From Mycobacteriales bacterium (GTDB lineage: Bacteria; Actinomycetota; Actinomycetes; Mycobacteriales; Mycobacteriaceae), in the NCBI GenBank assembly GCA_018376445.1, contig JAHABL010000003.1, positions 117,315 through 181,314 on the forward strand: a stretch of DNA of 64,000 bases, written 5' to 3'. The notes under the pieces were generated by a model. That model made no database searches. It saw only the letters and a program-made list of their open reading frames with translations, and was not told the DNA's origin. The position numbers were made by a program, and so were the translations under genes. Positions 33,128-41,292 of this stretch are shown here, one piece after another. Each line of letters starts with the position of its first letter. Positions within the stretch are counted from its first letter, which is position 1.

Positions 33128-33910
33128 ATGGGCTTCATGCAGCGCTTCGAGCGTTCGCTGGAAACCTCTACCTCCGACGCCTTCGCGCGTGTCTTCGGCG
33201 GCGCTCTCACCCCCCTTGAGGTGGAGAATGCCCTGCGTCGTGAAGCCGGCGACAAACTCCAGGAACTCCCCGACGGCCAGCTGCTCTCCCCCAACCACTT
33301 CCTCGTCACCCTGTCCCCCAGCGACTTCCAGCGCTTCGCCGATGACGAGGCCACCTCGCCCCGCGTCGTCAGCCGCCACCTGGACTCCTACCTGTACGAC
33401 CAGGACTGGGGTGTAGTGGGTGACGTCGTGGTGGAATTCACCAAATCCGATGACCTGCACGCCGGCCAATACCGGCTCATGAGCGAATGTAACGACAAGG
33501 TGGACGCACGGCAGCTGCCCCGCTCCATCGGCAGCGCCGCCAACTCTGCCCCCGCCAGCAACATAGCCCCCGGCCAGGAAGCTGCCGCGGAGCCCAGCGA
33601 AGAGGATGAGGACGCGGAGGGCTTCCGGGCCGCCATGCTGCTGGATAAGGTGACGGGGACACGCCTGTGTATGCTGAGCCCCGGCACTACCCTGGTGGGC
33701 CGAGGGGATGACGTGGACTTCCGCATTCCCGACACGGGAGTGTCCCGTCACCATGCGAAGATTGAGTGGAATGGGGCAGTGGCTACCCTCACCGACCTCA
33801 ACTCCACCAACGGCACCGCCGTCAACGGTATTCGTATTTCCCAGTGGCAGTTGGCTAATGGGGACGAGATCATCATGGGCCACTCGCACTTCATTATCGA
33901 GATCCGTTAA
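33128..33910 (+). CDS. fhaA: FHA-domain protein FhaA
   Basis: 260 residues: the DUF3662 N-terminal domain (MGFMQRFERSLE, residues 1 to ~120), a short acidic linker and a C-terminal FHA domain with GRGDDVDFRI, SRHHAKIEW and NSTNGTAVNG. FHA domains bind phosphothreonine. In M. tuberculosis FhaA binds the pseudokinase MviN and kinase-phosphorylated partners to control peptidoglycan synthesis. The linker is much shorter than in mycobacterial FhaA (~530 residues), as in corynebacteria. AAAGGA precedes the ATG. It is the first gene of the signalling cluster, 201 bases before fhaB. Confidence 0.92.
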   Translation: MGFMQRFERSLETSTSDAFARVFGGALTPLEVENALRREAGDKLQELPDGQLLSPNHFLVTLSPSDFQRFADDEATSPRVVSRHLDSYLYDQDWGVVGDVVVEFTKSDDLHAGQYRLMSECNDKVDARQLPRSIGSAANSAPASNIAPGQEAAAEPSEEDEDAEGFRAAMLLDKVTGTRLCMLSPGTTLVGRGDDVDFRIPDTGVSRHHAKIEWNGAVATLTDLNSTNGTAVNGIRISQWQLANGDEIIMGHSHFIIEIR

Positions 33911-34053
33911 GCCCCCTGCGAGCTCCGTGTGGGGTCGCAGCCCCAGCCTCGCCCGTTGCCGTTACTACCGGAACTCTCCCTGCTTGCCGCCCCACGCAGC
34001 TACTCCCGCACGAATAATCTCTCCTGCTAGTGGCCGTAGTTGCGTCCGAAACC

Positions 34054-34059
34054 GTAGAA
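34054..34059 (+). promoter_or_regulatory. possible -10 element before fhaB
   Basis: TAGAAT fits the actinobacterial -10. It lies in the only sizeable gap (201 bases) between fhaA and the tightly packed fhaB-pstP-rodA-pbpA-pknA run. No matching -35 is clear. Confidence 0.35.
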
Positions 34060-34111
34060 TAAAGAGAAGTATCGGTTTTTAGCCCTTGCATAGTTCAGGA
34101 AGGAGCAACAC

Positions 34112-34606
34112 ATGCAGGCACTCGTCCTCCAACTCGGGCGCTTCGGATTCCTCCTCCTGTTGTGGTTTTTCATCTGGCTCATCCTTCACTCGTTGAAGAA
34201 CGACACGCTGGCCGCCTCCTTCGATCTGGCAGCTACCAACCGGAAGCCACGAAAAGGGAAAAACCGCAGCTGGAAGAACGCGTTCAAGCGTCCCCGGAGA
34301 GGCTCAGGCGGCAAAGTCGCCCGCTACCTCATGGTCACCCAAGGGCCCCTCGCCGGAGCCCGCATCACCCTCGGGGATCAACCCATTCTGCTGGGCCGCG
34401 CAGACGACTCCACGCTGGTCCTCAACGACGACTACGCCTCCGGCCACCACGCTCGCGTCCTCCCCCGCGGAGAAGACTGGTACCTGGAGGACCTCGGTTC
34501 CACCAACGGAACGTTCCTTGACCACGATCGCGTCACCACCGCCGTGAAAGTCCCGCTCGGAACCCCCATCCGGGTGGGCAAAACCGTAATCGAGCTACGC
34601 CCGTGA
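34112..34606 (+). CDS. fhaB: FHA-domain membrane protein FhaB (FipA)
   Basis: 164 residues: one N-terminal membrane helix (LGRFGFLLLLWFFIWLIL), a basic linker and a C-terminal FHA domain with ILLGRADDSTL, SGHHARV and GSTNGTFL. It binds phosphothreonine on kinase substrates at the inner face of the membrane. In mycobacteria FhaB/FipA links FtsZ and FtsQ under stress. Family length is normal. AGGAAGGAG precedes the ATG. Its end overlaps pstP by four bases. Confidence 0.92.
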   Translation: MQALVLQLGRFGFLLLLWFFIWLILHSLKNDTLAASFDLAATNRKPRKGKNRSWKNAFKRPRRGSGGKVARYLMVTQGPLAGARITLGDQPILLGRADDSTLVLNDDYASGHHARVLPRGEDWYLEDLGSTNGTFLDHDRVTTAVKVPLGTPIRVGKTVIELRP

Positions 34607-36018
34607 CCTTAATTCTCAAGTATGCCGCCCGCTCCGACATGGGGCTTGTGCGAGGAAACAACGAAGACTCGGTGTACGCCGGGCCTCGCCTTTTGGCGCT
34701 CGCAGACGGCATGGGAGGGCACGCAGCCGGTGAAGTTGCCTCGCAACTCGTCATCTCTGCCATCTCCCCCCTGGACAACGACCAGCCGGGACACGACCTC
34801 CTCGACGAGATGCGCCGCCGAATCGACAGCGGCAACGACCTCATCCGCGACGCCATCTACGAGAACCCCAACCTCGACGGCATGGGCACCACCCTGGTCG
34901 CCATGCTCTTCGACGGCCCCAAAATGGCAATGGCCTCCGTCGGCGACTCCCGCGCCTACCTCCTGCGCAATGGGGAACTCCACCAGATCACCCGCGACGA
35001 CTCCTTCGTGCAAGACCTCGTCGACGAGGGACGCATCACCCCCGAAGAAGCCTCCGTCCACCCCAAACGCAGCCTCATCACCAACGCCCTCATGGGCGGA
35101 GAATGCCGGCCGCACCTCACCATCCGCGAAGTGGCGGTAGGGGACCGCTACCTCATCTGCTCGGACGGCCTCTCCGACCCCGTCAGCTTCAGCACCATCG
35201 CCACCACCATGGCGCAAGGCACCCCGCAGGAATGCGCCGACCGCCTCATCGACCTGGCACTCCGCTCCGGCGGCCCCGACAACGTCACCCTCATCGTCGC
35301 CGACGTCGTGGAAGACGACTTCGGGCCCACCCACCCGGTCCTCGGCGGTGCCGCCGCTAAAGGCGTCGACACCCCCGCCAACGGGATCCGCACAGACTCC
35401 GCCGCCGTGCGCGCCGCCAACCTGGCAGCCGCCCAACGCGCCACTCCCACCCGCATCGAGGCAGACGCGTCTGGTGACGGGTCCACCGGTGACACCACCA
35501 GCGACGACGACACCGCCGGCTCCGGCGGCAAGCGGAAAGGGAAGCGCCGCGGCATGAGCCGCAGCGCGAAAAAACTCACCGCCATCATTGTCAGCATGGT
35601 GCTGCTGTGCATCGGCATTCTCGCCGGGGTAGTCAGCTACACCTACAACAACACCTACTATGTGGGGCTCAATGACAAGGGCGAAGTGCTCATCTACAAG
35701 GGCCTCAACAAGTCCTGGATCACCCCGTTGAGCGGCCACCCTGACTCCGTGCTGTGCGAATCCGCCATCTACGACGCGGACTCCGTCCCCGCCGACTGCC
35801 AGCACCTCACCCTGGATGACTTCACCCAGGCCCTCCGCACCGAACTGGTATCCGACAAGGTCTTCCACTCACAGGAAGAAGCCCGTAACTACCTGACGCG
35901 GGCCATCGCTTCCGGGCTCATCCCCGAATGCGACCCCAATCCCATCATCATTTATGACGCCACCGGACAACCTGTGGGACAGAAGGACCACCCGGTGCCC
36001 TGCCGAAAGGCGAAGTAA
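34603..36018 (+). CDS. pstP: PP2C-type Ser/Thr phosphatase PstP
   Basis: 471 residues. The N-terminal PP2C domain (1 to ~235) has the metal-binding RGNNEDS, ADGMGGH and SDGLSD motifs. A linker follows, then a membrane helix near residue 320 (LTAIIVSMVLLCIGILAGVV) and an extracellular domain of ~130 residues. It removes phosphate from PknA, PknB and their targets. Its GTG start overlaps the fhaB stop (GTGA), so translation is coupled. Its stop codon is directly followed by the rodA ATG. Confidence 0.94.
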   Translation: MTLILKYAARSDMGLVRGNNEDSVYAGPRLLALADGMGGHAAGEVASQLVISAISPLDNDQPGHDLLDEMRRRIDSGNDLIRDAIYENPNLDGMGTTLVAMLFDGPKMAMASVGDSRAYLLRNGELHQITRDDSFVQDLVDEGRITPEEASVHPKRSLITNALMGGECRPHLTIREVAVGDRYLICSDGLSDPVSFSTIATTMAQGTPQECADRLIDLALRSGGPDNVTLIVADVVEDDFGPTHPVLGGAAAKGVDTPANGIRTDSAAVRAANLAAAQRATPTRIEADASGDGSTGDTTSDDDTAGSGGKRKGKRRGMSRSAKKLTAIIVSMVLLCIGILAGVVSYTYNNTYYVGLNDKGEVLIYKGLNKSWITPLSGHPDSVLCESAIYDADSVPADCQHLTLDDFTQALRTELVSDKVFHSQEEARNYLTRAIASGLIPECDPNPIIIYDATGQPVGQKDHPVPCRKAK

Positions 36019-37836
36019 ATGGCATTTTCATCGAAGTCCAGCAAAGCAAACCGCCGCAAACTGCGCGGCGCCAGCGCCTCCGTCACCGCCGACTCCCCGG
36101 CGGTCGTCAACGCGCCCGGCTCCGGCGTGCAAGATTCTGCCGTCACCGCCGAAGAAGCCGTCGCCATCCTGGAAAAGACCGCCCGGAAACGCCGCGGCAT
36201 GGAACTCGTCCTCATGCTGCTGTCCGCCACCTTGGTCATTATCGCCATGGGGATCATCCAGTACACGGTGCGCGGCCACCTCTCCTGGGACATCCTCATC
36301 AGCGGCCTGTCCTTCGTCGCCATTTGCATCATCCTCAACATTGCGATGCGCGTGCTCGCCCCACAGGCCGACCCGTTCATTCTGCCCCTCGTCACCATGC
36401 TCAACGGCATCGGGTTGGTGCTCATTAACAGGCTGGACCTCAGCAACTCCGGGAGCACTACCGCTGGCATGACGGAAGGCACCCGACAGATCATCTGGAC
36501 CTTCATCGCGGTCGTCCTCTTCGTGCTGGCCCTCTGGATGGTACGGGACCACCGGGTGCTCAGCCGCTACAGTTACACGCTGGGCCTCGTCGGCCTCATC
36601 CTGCTGGCCATCCCCGCCATCCTGCCCCGCAGCATGTCCGAGGTGAACGGCTCCAAGATCTGGATCCGCACCCCCTTCCTCTCCATCCAGCCCGGCGAGT
36701 TCTCCAAGATCGTCCTCATCATCTCCATCGCCGCCATCCTCGTGTCGAAGCGGGAACTGTTCGCCACCACCGGCCGGCAAGTGTTCGGCATTGAACTGCC
36801 GCGTGCCCGCGACCTCGCCCCCATCCTCGTCGTGTGGGTCGTGGCCGTCCTCATCCTGGTCCTGGAAAAGGACCTTGGTACCTCCCTCCTTATCTTCGCC
36901 ACCGTCCTCACCATGATTTACATCGCCACCAACCGCGTGAGTTGGTTGCTGATAGGCGTCATCGGTTTCGCGACGGCGGCGCTCATCGCCTACTTTGCGT
37001 TCAGCCACGTGCAAGTACGCTTCGCCACCTGGTGGGACCCCATTAAGTACTTCGACACCAACGGCTACCAGCTATCCCAGGCACTCTTCGGCCTGGCCAC
37101 CGGCGGGGTGGCCGGCTCCGGCCTGGGCCACGGCCGCCCCGACCTGGTGCCCTACGCGTCCACCGACTTCATCATCTCCACCGTGGGTGAAGAACTCGGC
37201 TTCATTGGTCTGGCCGCTGTACTGGTGTGCTACGCCATCATCGTGCAGCGCTGCTTCCGCACCAGCCTGCTGGTCCGCGACTCCTTCGGCAAGCTCATGG
37301 TGTCCGGACTCGCCTTCACCATGGCCTTCCAGGTGTTCGTGGTGGCCGGCGGTGTCACCCGCGTGATCCCACTGACCGGCCTCACCACCCCCTTCCTCTC
37401 CTACGGTGGCTCCTCCCTGCTGGCGAACTACCTGCTGGTGGCACTGGTGTTGCGGGTGTCCGATGCGGCGGCTCGGCCGCTGTCCCTGCCTGCCGGCACC
37501 AAACTACCCCCGGCGGGAAGTAAAGTTCTCACCCGCGCTAACCGGGTGAAGCTCTCCAAGCAGCAAAAAGCAGAGATGTCTGCCGCACCAGCCGGCGCAC
37601 CCGCATCCGCACCGGCCAACGCACTCACGCCCGCACCAGAACCTGCTGGGCAGGAACCACCGACCGTCCTTAACGTGGTTGACGAACTGCCCGTCTACCA
37701 GTCCGCCGAGGATGCCGACAACTCCGCCGCCGGAGCGAGCGGCACCAAGTCCACTGGCACCGAATCCAGTGACGCCGACAGCTCCACCACCGAATCTGCA
37801 ACCGAGTCCGCCAAAGAGGAGGGAAACAATGAATAA
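36019..37836 (+). CDS. rodA: SEDS peptidoglycan polymerase RodA
   Basis: 605 residues: a polar N-terminal tail (~55 residues), about twelve membrane helices typical of FtsW/RodA/SpoVE proteins and a C-terminal disordered Pro/Ala/Thr tail of ~110 residues. Recognisable segments are QPGEFSKIVLI, EKDLGTSLLI, STDFIISTVGEELG and LPFLSYGGSS-like TPFLSYGGSSLL near residue 460. SEDS proteins polymerise glycan strands from lipid II, with a class B PBP as partner, here PbpA. The ATG directly follows the pstP stop. Its end overlaps pbpA by eight bases. Confidence 0.93.
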   Translation: MAFSSKSSKANRRKLRGASASVTADSPAVVNAPGSGVQDSAVTAEEAVAILEKTARKRRGMELVLMLLSATLVIIAMGIIQYTVRGHLSWDILISGLSFVAICIILNIAMRVLAPQADPFILPLVTMLNGIGLVLINRLDLSNSGSTTAGMTEGTRQIIWTFIAVVLFVLALWMVRDHRVLSRYSYTLGLVGLILLAIPAILPRSMSEVNGSKIWIRTPFLSIQPGEFSKIVLIISIAAILVSKRELFATTGRQVFGIELPRARDLAPILVVWVVAVLILVLEKDLGTSLLIFATVLTMIYIATNRVSWLLIGVIGFATAALIAYFAFSHVQVRFATWWDPIKYFDTNGYQLSQALFGLATGGVAGSGLGHGRPDLVPYASTDFIISTVGEELGFIGLAAVLVCYAIIVQRCFRTSLLVRDSFGKLMVSGLAFTMAFQVFVVAGGVTRVIPLTGLTTPFLSYGGSSLLANYLLVALVLRVSDAAARPLSLPAGTKLPPAGSKVLTRANRVKLSKQQKAEMSAAPAGAPASAPANALTPAPEPAGQEPPTVLNVVDELPVYQSAEDADNSAAGASGTKSTGTESSDADSSTTESATESAKEEGNNE

Positions 37837-39529
37837 GACCATCCGCCGAGTCGTCGTCTTCGCCGGCGTACTCCTCGTTGTCCTCCTCCTCAACCTCACC
37901 TGGGTGCAAGTCATCCACGCCCCCGAACTGCGCAACCACCCGCGCAACTTCGCCCGCACCCAACTCACCCAATTCGGCCGCCAACGCGGCCAAATCACCG
38001 CCGACGGCGTAGTCCTCGCCTCCAGCCACTACGACGAAGCCACCAAGAAATTCCACCGCGTCTACGGCAAGAACGCCGACATGTGGTCCCCCATCACCGG
38101 CTACTTCAGCCTCTACTCGCGCTCCGGCATCGAATACGCCGAAGACGCCATCCTCTCCGGCCAAGACGACAAACTCTTCGGAGACCGCGTCATTGACCTC
38201 TTCACCGGCCGCGACCCCCGCGGCGGCAACGTCGCCCTCACCATCAAACCCGACATGCAGGAAGCCGCCTGGAACGCCCTGCAAACCGGTGTCGGAGCCG
38301 GCCCTCTCGTAGGCGGTGTCGTCGCCATCCAACCCTCCACCGGCGCCATCCTCGCCCTCGCCTCCAGCCCCAGCTACGACCCCACCCCCCACGCCAGCTT
38401 CAGCAACACCGCCGTCAACAACTACGACGAGCAACTGCGCGCCATGCGGCCCTCCCCGCTCATCAACCGCGCCACCGCTGAACCCCTGCCGCCCGGATCC
38501 ACCTTCAAGGTCGTCACCACCGCCGCGCTGCTCCGCAAAGGTGTCAACGCCAACACCTACGTCAGCAACGCCCCCCGCACGATCCTCCCCGACACCGTCA
38601 CCCCACTGGAAAACTACGGCGGCGAATACTGCGGCGGCAGCACCTTCGGCATGGCCTTCGCCTACTCCTGCAACGTCCCCTTCGCTGACCTCTCCCGCAA
38701 ACTCACCGTCCGGGAATTCCAGCACACCGCCGAATCCTTCGGCATAGGAGAAACCTACGACATCGGCGTCAACGAAATGGCCAGCACCATCGGCGACATT
38801 CCCGACGCCGCCGCCCTCGCCCAATCCGCCATCGGCCAGCGCAACGTCGCCCTCACCCCCCTCCAAAACGCCATCATCGCCGCCACCATCGCCAACAACG
38901 GTGTCCGCATGAAGCCGTACCTGGTGGAAGCCGAAACCGCCCAGGACCTCTCCGTCCTCTACGAGGCGAAGCCTAAAGAACTCAACCGGGCCATCTCCGA
39001 AAAGGTCGCCAAACAGCTCACCAAGCTCATGATTACAGCCGAACAATACGCTGGCGGCGCCAACACACTCACCGTTCCCGTCGCCTCCAAGACCGGCACC
39101 GCCGAGCACGGCACCGACTCCAAGAACTCCATCCCCTACACCTGGTACATCGCCTTCGTCCCCGGACATGACGTCGCTGTCGCCGTCATGATCGAAGGCG
39201 GCGCCGGCGTCAACCGCGGTTCCGTGGGCGCCACCGTCGCCGGCCCCGTCGGCCGCGCCGTCCTCAAGGCCGCCCTCGGCCAGCCCACCCCGAAGCCCGT
39301 CACTCCCACGTACAGCAACCCCAGCTACCAGAACGCTCCCAGCTACCAGCCCACCCCCACCTACACCGCCACCGTCACCCCCAATTACCAGGGCAACGGC
39401 AACGGAGGTAATGGTAACGGCGGCACCGGTAACGGCACAGGGACCGCTGGCAACGGCAACGGCAACAGTGGAAACGGCAACACCACCGGCAACGGTGGCA
39501 CCAACACGGAAGGCGGTGACGAGGAATGA
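37829..39529 (+). CDS. pbpA: class B penicillin-binding protein PbpA
   Basis: 566 residues: a short cytoplasmic start, one membrane helix (VVVFAGVLLVVLLLNLTWVQV), a dimerisation region and a transpeptidase domain. The active-site motifs are SxxK in PGSTFKVV (~224), SxN in YSCN (~279) and KTG in SKTGTAEH (~421). It crosslinks peptidoglycan stems with the SEDS partner RodA. The last ~75 residues are Pro/Tyr repeats followed by Gly/Asn repeats, an extension beyond the mycobacterial form (~490). The ATG at 37829 has AGAGGAGGG upstream inside rodA. Its stop overlaps the pknA start (ATGA). Confidence 0.93.
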   Translation: MNKTIRRVVVFAGVLLVVLLLNLTWVQVIHAPELRNHPRNFARTQLTQFGRQRGQITADGVVLASSHYDEATKKFHRVYGKNADMWSPITGYFSLYSRSGIEYAEDAILSGQDDKLFGDRVIDLFTGRDPRGGNVALTIKPDMQEAAWNALQTGVGAGPLVGGVVAIQPSTGAILALASSPSYDPTPHASFSNTAVNNYDEQLRAMRPSPLINRATAEPLPPGSTFKVVTTAALLRKGVNANTYVSNAPRTILPDTVTPLENYGGEYCGGSTFGMAFAYSCNVPFADLSRKLTVREFQHTAESFGIGETYDIGVNEMASTIGDIPDAAALAQSAIGQRNVALTPLQNAIIAATIANNGVRMKPYLVEAETAQDLSVLYEAKPKELNRAISEKVAKQLTKLMITAEQYAGGANTLTVPVASKTGTAEHGTDSKNSIPYTWYIAFVPGHDVAVAVMIEGGAGVNRGSVGATVAGPVGRAVLKAALGQPTPKPVTPTYSNPSYQNAPSYQPTPTYTATVTPNYQGNGNGGNGNGGTGNGTGTAGNGNGNSGNGNTTGNGGTNTEGGDEE

Positions 39530-41283
39530 TCATCAAACCCGACACCATCATCGGCGGCCGGTACACCATTGAATCCCTCATCGCTACCGGCGGCATGGGC
39601 CAAGTCTGGATGGCCAACGACACCGTCCTCGACCGCAAAGTCGCCATCAAAATCCTCAAAGCCGAATTCTCGGCCGACCGGAACTTCCTCACCCGCTTCC
39701 GCGAAGAGGCTCGCACCACCGCCCGCCTCAACCACCCCAACATCGTCTCCGTCTACGACTACGGCGAATTCCAAGACGCCGACGGCGGCGACCCCATCGC
39801 CTACCTTGTGATGGAACTCGTCCACGCCGAATCCCTCAGCCACGCCCTCGGACGCCTCACCACCCTCACCGTCGCCCAAACCCTGGACATGCTCTCGCAA
39901 ACCGCCCAGGGCCTCAGCGCCGCCCACGAAGAAGGCATCATCCACCGGGACGTCAAACCCGGCAACATCCTCATCACCCCCCGCGGCCGCGTCAAAATCA
40001 GCGACTTCGGCATCGCCAAAGCCGTCGACTCCGTCCCCATCACCCGCACCGGCACCGTCATGGGCACCGCCCAATACATCAGCCCCGAACAGGCCGTCGG
40101 CAAAGACGCCACCAGCGCCTCCGACACCTACAGTCTCGGCATCGTCGGCTACGAAGCCCTCTGCGGCAAACGCCCCTTCGACGGGGAAGGCTCCGTCTCC
40201 GCCGCCATGGCACACGTGACCGCCAGCCCCAACCCACTGCCCAACAGCATCCCCGCCAACGTCCGCGACCTCATCGCCATCGCCCTACGCAAAGACCCAG
40301 CCGCCCGCTACAAAGACGGCGCCGAATTCGCCCGCGCCGTCTCCCAAGTACAAGCCGGCAACCCCGCCCCCCTGCCCGAATTCGTCCTCGACAACGGCCC
40401 CGTGGGTGCCAACACCGGCAACAACCTCGACCTCCCCACCAGCATGCAGCCCACCGAACGGATTACCGCCGCTGGTGGAGCAGGCCGCACCGCCAGCATG
40501 GGCGCAGCAGGAGCAGCCGGAGCCATCGCCGGAGCAGCAGGAGCAGCCGCCGCACAGTTCAACAACGCCCCCACCGAACTGTTGGGACAACCCGGCGGCG
40601 GACTGGTGACGGGCTCCAACGTACAACGCCCCGACGGCCAGTACGTCGTCCCCTCCTCCGCCCTGCCCTACCAAACCGGCTACCAAAACATGCCCGGGCA
40701 GGTCGGCCAACCCACCCAGCCCAACCAGCCCGGCCTCACTGGTGGCGTACCCGTACAAGGCGGCCCCTACCCCTCCAGTGCCCCCCGCAAAACCCCCACC
40801 AAGGAGGAGCCGCGCGGCCTCGGCGCCGGCCAGGTCATCTTTATTGTGCTGGGAGTGCTGCTCGTTATCGCCCTCATCGCCTACGGTGCCTACATGCTGC
40901 TAGGAAAGACGGACCTCCCCACCAACCAGCCCAGCGAGCAACCCACCGTCACCCTCACCCAAACGCTCACCAACTCCCCAGAGAGCAGTGAGTCCGAGGA
41001 ACCCTCCAGCTCCGACACCCCCACCGTCGACATTACGGAGGATGAGGAGCCGTCATCCTCCGACACCGAAAGCAGCACCAAGAGCAAAACCAAGACCTCC
41101 AAGACGAAGCCGACAAAGACCAGCCACAGTTCCACGGAGCCCACCAGCAGCTCGTCGAGCAGTTCGTCCGATAGCAGCTCGTCCACCTCGGCTAGCGCCA
41201 CAGAGCCCACCAGCACCACCGAGGCCTCCGCCACAGTGAAGCCCCGCTCCACCACCACGACAGAGCACCCGCAGGAACCTTAG
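39526..41283 (+). CDS. pknA: Ser/Thr protein kinase PknA
   Basis: 585 residues. The kinase domain (1 to ~275) has the glycine loop ATGGMGQVW, Lys42 in VAIKIL, catalytic HRDVKPGN, DFG in ISDFGIAK and a Thr-rich activation loop (ITRTGTVMGTAQYISPE). A Gln/Pro/Gly linker, a membrane helix near 434-459 and a Ser/Thr-rich extracellular tail without PASTA repeats follow. It controls growth and division with PknB by phosphorylating wall-synthesis and septum proteins. It is coupled to pbpA by a four-base overlap. The extracellular tail, rich in Ser/Thr/Glu runs, is longer than in M. tuberculosis PknA (431 residues). Confidence 0.93.
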   Translation: MIIKPDTIIGGRYTIESLIATGGMGQVWMANDTVLDRKVAIKILKAEFSADRNFLTRFREEARTTARLNHPNIVSVYDYGEFQDADGGDPIAYLVMELVHAESLSHALGRLTTLTVAQTLDMLSQTAQGLSAAHEEGIIHRDVKPGNILITPRGRVKISDFGIAKAVDSVPITRTGTVMGTAQYISPEQAVGKDATSASDTYSLGIVGYEALCGKRPFDGEGSVSAAMAHVTASPNPLPNSIPANVRDLIAIALRKDPAARYKDGAEFARAVSQVQAGNPAPLPEFVLDNGPVGANTGNNLDLPTSMQPTERITAAGGAGRTASMGAAGAAGAIAGAAGAAAAQFNNAPTELLGQPGGGLVTGSNVQRPDGQYVVPSSALPYQTGYQNMPGQVGQPTQPNQPGLTGGVPVQGGPYPSSAPRKTPTKEEPRGLGAGQVIFIVLGVLLVIALIAYGAYMLLGKTDLPTNQPSEQPTVTLTQTLTNSPESSESEEPSSSDTPTVDITEDEEPSSSDTESSTKSKTKTSKTKPTKTSHSSTEPTSSSSSSSSDSSSSTSASATEPTSTTEASATVKPRSTTTTEHPQEP

Positions 41284-41292
41284 GACATTTAC

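Noticed and set aside
37670..39169. 499-codon antisense frame opposite pbpA (also 328 codons opposite rodA and 437 opposite the DUF4921 gene)
   Set aside because: Gly/Val/Asp-rich mirror frames caused by strong third-position C bias of the sense genes; the sense frames carry all expected motifs.
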